Positions 61,001 to 64,000 of a DNA stretch of 64,000 nucleotides are shown here, piece by piece. Made by a program: the position numbers and the translations under genes. Below the pieces are notes generated by a model. It was not told the origin of the DNA. It did no database searches and was given only the letters and a program-made list of their open reading frames with translations. Numbering within the stretch: the stretch's first letter is position 1; each line of letters opens with the position of its first letter. The DNA is from Rutidosis leptorrhynchoides (taxonomy: Eukaryota; Streptophyta; Magnoliopsida; Asterales; Asteraceae), in the NCBI RefSeq assembly GCF_046630445.1, contig NC_092334.1:104479501-104543500 (forward strand), written 5' to 3'.

Positions 61001-61705
61001 CTAGAAACAATTCAGCAGTCCATGGTGATTGACCGAGTCGGATGGAATGGTTCGAGCTGTGAAGGAAATTGGCATTGGAAGAGGCGACTAACGAGGAGAC
61101 TTATTGGTGATTTAAATGAGCTGCATAATCTGATTAGGGGCGTAAAAATCAAAACAGTATACAGTGATTCATGGAGGTGGACTTCGAGTGGGCATGGCAA
61201 ATTTGAAACAAGGCTGCTCTCGGATGCTTTAAACTCGAGTATGACTCCTACAGGTATAAATCGGTTCGAAACTTTAAGGAACAATCTTGTGCCGAAAAAG
61301 GTGGAGGTTTTTGTTTGGCGGGCAAGGAAAAAAAGATTACCCGTCTTAACGGAACTCGATAAACGAGGACTTGATCTCAATTCCGTGCGTTGCCCTATAT
61401 GTGACAACGACATCGAATCGGTAGATCATTCTCTTGTTTATTGTAACCGTTCGTTGGAGATTTGGTCAAAAATCTTAGAGTGGTGGGGCTTTAATGGATC
61501 GAATATTACATCTCTCGGGGATATTTTCGACGTCACATCCGGTAACTCAATGTCTACATTAGGGGCAAAGGTATGGCAAGCGGTTAGATGGTCGAGTGCT
61601 TATCTAATTTGGAAGAATCGTAATCAAAAAGTTTTTAAGAACGAGAGTTGGAATACCCCGGTCGCGATATGTGAAATTCAAGTAGCAACTATGATTGGAT
61701 CGTGA
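58079..61705 (+). pseudogene. L1 ORF2: endonuclease, reverse transcriptase, zf-RVT
   Basis: ATG at 58079 (MKILSLNIRG). The endonuclease has FAVFQETR, CGDFNEV, KLDRFLVS and SDHVPI, all the usual catalytic places. A shift in the G-run near 58230 and TAA at 59380-59382 break it. RT (59419-60336) has HKAPGPDGFN, KVDFEKAFDSL, RQRDPLSPFLF and the catalytic YADD, intact; a shift near 60300 and TAG at 60623-60625 follow. The C-terminal zf-RVT (60698-61705) has WSSIIRTG, KVEVFVWRA and CPICDNDIESVDH with LVYC. In life it nicks the target and primes reverse transcription there. Four lesions make it inactive. About 1200 codons, normal length. Confidence 0.92.
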
Positions 61706-61972
61706 AGAGGTGCAAGTCGAAGACGAGTATAGATTGGCATAATTGGTTACACAACCCTAAGAGTTTTCTTAATATGTAATCGAGTTTTAATTGTGCTAGT
61801 CTTGTTAGGATGCTACCTTAGCATCCTAGAAAGGCTAATGCTTTTGTGCGAAATTATCATTTATGTTTTCGTGAACCTGGGATGTTGCTAATATGCATGT
61901 GTGCACATCCCTAATCTGTAAATCCTTTTAGTGATAGTAATAATTATATTGACTTTCAAAAAAAAAATAAAA
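61706..61972 (+). other. L1 3' UTR with hairpin and A-rich tail
   Basis: A perfect 10-bp stem TAGGATGCTA-CCT-TAGCATCCTA at 61806-61828, about 130 bases before the A-rich tail (61958-61972). L0 has the core of the same hairpin at the same distance. Confidence 0.8.
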
Positions 61973-61989
61973 ATACATCTAACGATGCA
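61973..61989. repeat. L1 target duplication, right copy
   Basis: ATACATCTAACGATGCA. Beyond it, TTAATAAAAATAAAAAAA and ATTCTGC repeat the sequence just left of the other copy (46135-46160), so the target was itself locally duplicated. Confidence 0.93.
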
Positions 61990-62759
61990 TGACTCTTTGT
62001 CTTAATAAAAATAAAAAAAATTCTGCATTGCATAGCCCCCACTCTAAACCTTCATTCTAAGAACTTACAAACACATTTTAAAGTTTTTTGCGAGTTCATA
62101 CATATATAACACTGGAAATCAACTTCCGTCAAACTGCTCTTCGCAGTTGATCAGCTCGTAATGACCCTCTCAACGTTTTCATCTCGATTAGGGTTTGCCA
62201 CATACTATGGACCGTTAAATCTTGACTCGTTCTTTTTCCGTATTATTGCGTTTATATAAATATTAACCATGATCAATTTGTCGCTATACGTGGACAGATT
62301 AAGTTTATATAAAAGATATACTCCTTATGAATAGAATGAATCATATATAACAATACACATAAGCACAAAAACTCGTGTTTTAATGAACTATCATAAATAA
62401 ATCATAAATAGAACAAGAGTGATGCTTGTAGCAAAGCAAAGTTTGTTTGGATTGGAGATAAGCCCAAAAAGAAGTGCAACCTTTATAAGTTATTCATAGC
62501 GCCATAAAATTCGAAGTCGTTGCAAGATCTCAACCAGGTATATAACCGTGGTCCTCGAGCCAACTTGTTTCGAATTTGTGTATTCAATAGTAATAGATTG
62601 CATTCACTTAGAAGTCTTAAAAGTAAAAGTTTATAATTCATTTAGTTGACATCGTTCTTTTCTTTTTGTGTGTGGCGATATATAGCTTTTTGGATTTTAC
62701 TTTGTCAACTTTAGAACTTCTTTAAAAACCTAGATACATTATGACCATATTAGATATAG

Positions 62760-62817
<58 letters not shown>

Positions 62818-63149
62818 TCGTAAAAAAATACTCCTATCAAACATTCATAAAAAATCATTTTACAGTAAACATATTAACGTTTTCGACAAAATTAGTAACA
62901 TTTGTTACATACAATGTTTTATGGGAAAAAATATATATCATTCACCAATTAGAATTTTTTCTTCGAAAATATTCATAAAAAATAATTTAGTTCTTGTTAT
63001 AGATTGTGATCAAAACAATATGTTTTTTTTTTTTAAATTTTATTTTTCACGTATATTATGAATTGTATATGAAGACAATGTTAAATATATAAAGGAATGG
63101 TGAAATAATAACATTATTTACAAAAAAAAAAAAAAAATTGTTTTTTTTT
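61990..63149. other. Intergenic sequence without recognised gene
   Basis: AT-rich. An A-run of about 48 at 62766-62813 may be the tail of an unrecognised retroposed sequence on the plus strand, but I cannot name its body. Short ORFs such as 62741-63061 encode poly-Lys across the run and are not credible. Confidence 0.55.
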
Positions 63150-64000
63150 TATAGTTCACAAAATTGGGGAGAGAAAATGAGAGGAGAGAGAGACCGGCAG
63201 AGCATGGAGGGCACAAGAGAGGTACAGCGGCGGACTTCGAGACCGATTAGTGTGGCTATTCGGAACTCACTTAACATCATTCATGTTCTTTAACTTTACG
63301 AATTCGTGGACTGTTGCGGATTTATGTAAAACCTTCAAGTCATTCGGTGACTTAAGAGATGTGTATATGGCTGGGAAACGCCTCAAGAATGGCAGCAAAT
63401 TTGCATTCGTGCGATTTAGTAATGTAAACAACGGTGAGCAACTTCTTGCCGACCTGGAAAAGATCACCTTCAAAGGGGCCCATATCAAAATCTTTAAGGC
63501 TTTCGAAAGAAAAGATTTGAAAGATAACGTTACTACTGCCAGGAAGACGAACCAACATCAACATAATTTAGGCAACATTCACAATGTTGGCAGTACATTT
63601 AGAGATGGGCGAAGGTTCTGTGATGTTGCAAAGAATAATAATGAAGATCTCAGAAACGCATTAAATAGAAAGCATGAAGAGGTTAGAAAAACAGACCTAA
63701 GAGAAACCCTAAATTCGAAGAAAGATGTAAGACGTAAACCAGATCTAAGAGATGAGATAAACAGAAAGAATGGTGAGGATACAAGCAAGAAAAATCATAG
63801 TGATGAAAAGAGGTACAACGATGGTAGAACAGTTCGGGTGAAGGCAAAAAATCATAACCTAGTAGGCAATTCAATCCTATGAGAAGTATACAACCTAGAC
63901 CTAATGTTCCAATTCGAAGAATTATACAAGGCTGAAGGAATGACCAATTTCCAATTGAAATATCTGGGAGGTATGGACATCCTTATTGTATGTGAGTCCA
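63150..64000 (+). mobile_element. L2: second LINE, 5' end, continues past the window
   Basis: GA-rich start (63165-63195), as in L1, then ORF1. About half of the RRM residues match L1 ORF1. The left border is approximate and no target duplication can be seen without the other end. Confidence 0.82.
63283..64000 (+). pseudogene. L2 ORF1, partial
   Basis: Met at 63283 is the first in the RRM frame, the same place as 46661 in L1. RRM: MFFNFTNSWTVADLCKTF, DVYMAGKRLK, KFAFVRFSNV. A region of Lys/Glu/Arg-rich repeats follows (RKTDLRETLNSKK, RRKPDLRDEINRK). TGA at 63880-63882 closes it; the same frame then continues with FQFEELYKAEGM and LKYLGGMDILI, the counterpart of L1 at about 47215-47275. ATGs at 63177 and 63204 are in other frames. 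Confidence 0.82.

Larger units (their letters stand above)
46188..61972 (+). mobile_element. L1: full-length LINE (L1 clade), split by G5
   Basis: A 17-bp duplication flanks a segment that has a GA-rich 5' region, ORF1 (RRM), ORF2 (endonuclease, RT, zf-RVT), a 3' UTR and an A-rich tail. Without G5 and its duplicated site it is about 6.4 kb, the usual size. Both ORFs carry stops or frameshifts, so it is inactive, but the ends are complete. Confidence 0.92.

Noticed and set aside
62741..63061. Lys-rich ORF
   Set aside because: Produced by the A-run at 62766-62813.

Overview
This window is plant nuclear DNA made almost entirely of transposable elements. The evidence is Ty3/gypsy chromoviruses with plant-type primer sites (TGGTATCAGAGC, complementary to initiator tRNA-Met), an Athila-type pol, plant L1 LINEs whose ORF1 has an RRM plus a DUF4283-like domain, and long (TA)n and (TTA)n tracts. 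The wording of the LTRs (starts such as TGTGACGACCC, tracts containing TTTCGGGACGAAATTT before the 3' LTR) resembles Asteraceae elements as I remember them; that is an inference, not a database match. I see no free-standing host gene. The only cellular-type gene is an F-box gene carried inside an LTR retrotransposon.

Layout. G1 (1-12769, minus) is a chromovirus with a 3.46-kb 5' LTR (9309-12769) and the first 398 bp of its 3' LTR. Its interior reads, in its own direction: primer site, an acidic ORF, an F-box ORF, a PPT-like hairpin, gag, protease, RT, RNase H, integrase, chromodomain. A solo LTR, S1 (5353-7699, target duplication agaca), sits in the last codons of the F-box ORF. G1 itself lies inside G2 (12770-16944, minus), a decayed Athila-type pol. 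Next come a fragment of a G4-type LTR (16945-17270), a second S1-family LTR called S2 (17271-21552), and G3 (21553-32145, plus), a pol-less element with very long LTRs that had inserted in a LINE whose 3' tail remains (L0, 32146-32776). A foldback repeat (about 32941-33400) follows.

C1 (33963-45461, minus, target duplication aaacg) is a gag-only copia-type element with an unusual extra LTR behind its 5' primer site. It is split by G4 (35109-43875, plus), whose LTRs are almost identical although its pol is wrecked. L1 (46188-61972, plus, 17-bp target duplication) is a full-length LINE. Its ORF1 is split by G5 (47577-56955, plus, target duplication gatta), whose RNase H is in turn split by a hAT-like MITE (52706-53367, target duplication acttatac). 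A second LINE, L2, begins near 63150 and runs off the window.

No autonomous element is intact. Every pol has frameshifts or stops, and many stops fit C-to-T decay. The patterns that look most informative are non-coding: a short hairpin with compensatory changes shared by five LTRs of three or four families; repeated self-complementary motifs inside LTRs of three families; an internal copy of the PPT hairpin upstream of gag; a LINE 3'-UTR hairpin at a fixed distance from the poly-A; and gag-only or ORF-only elements that must have been moved in trans.
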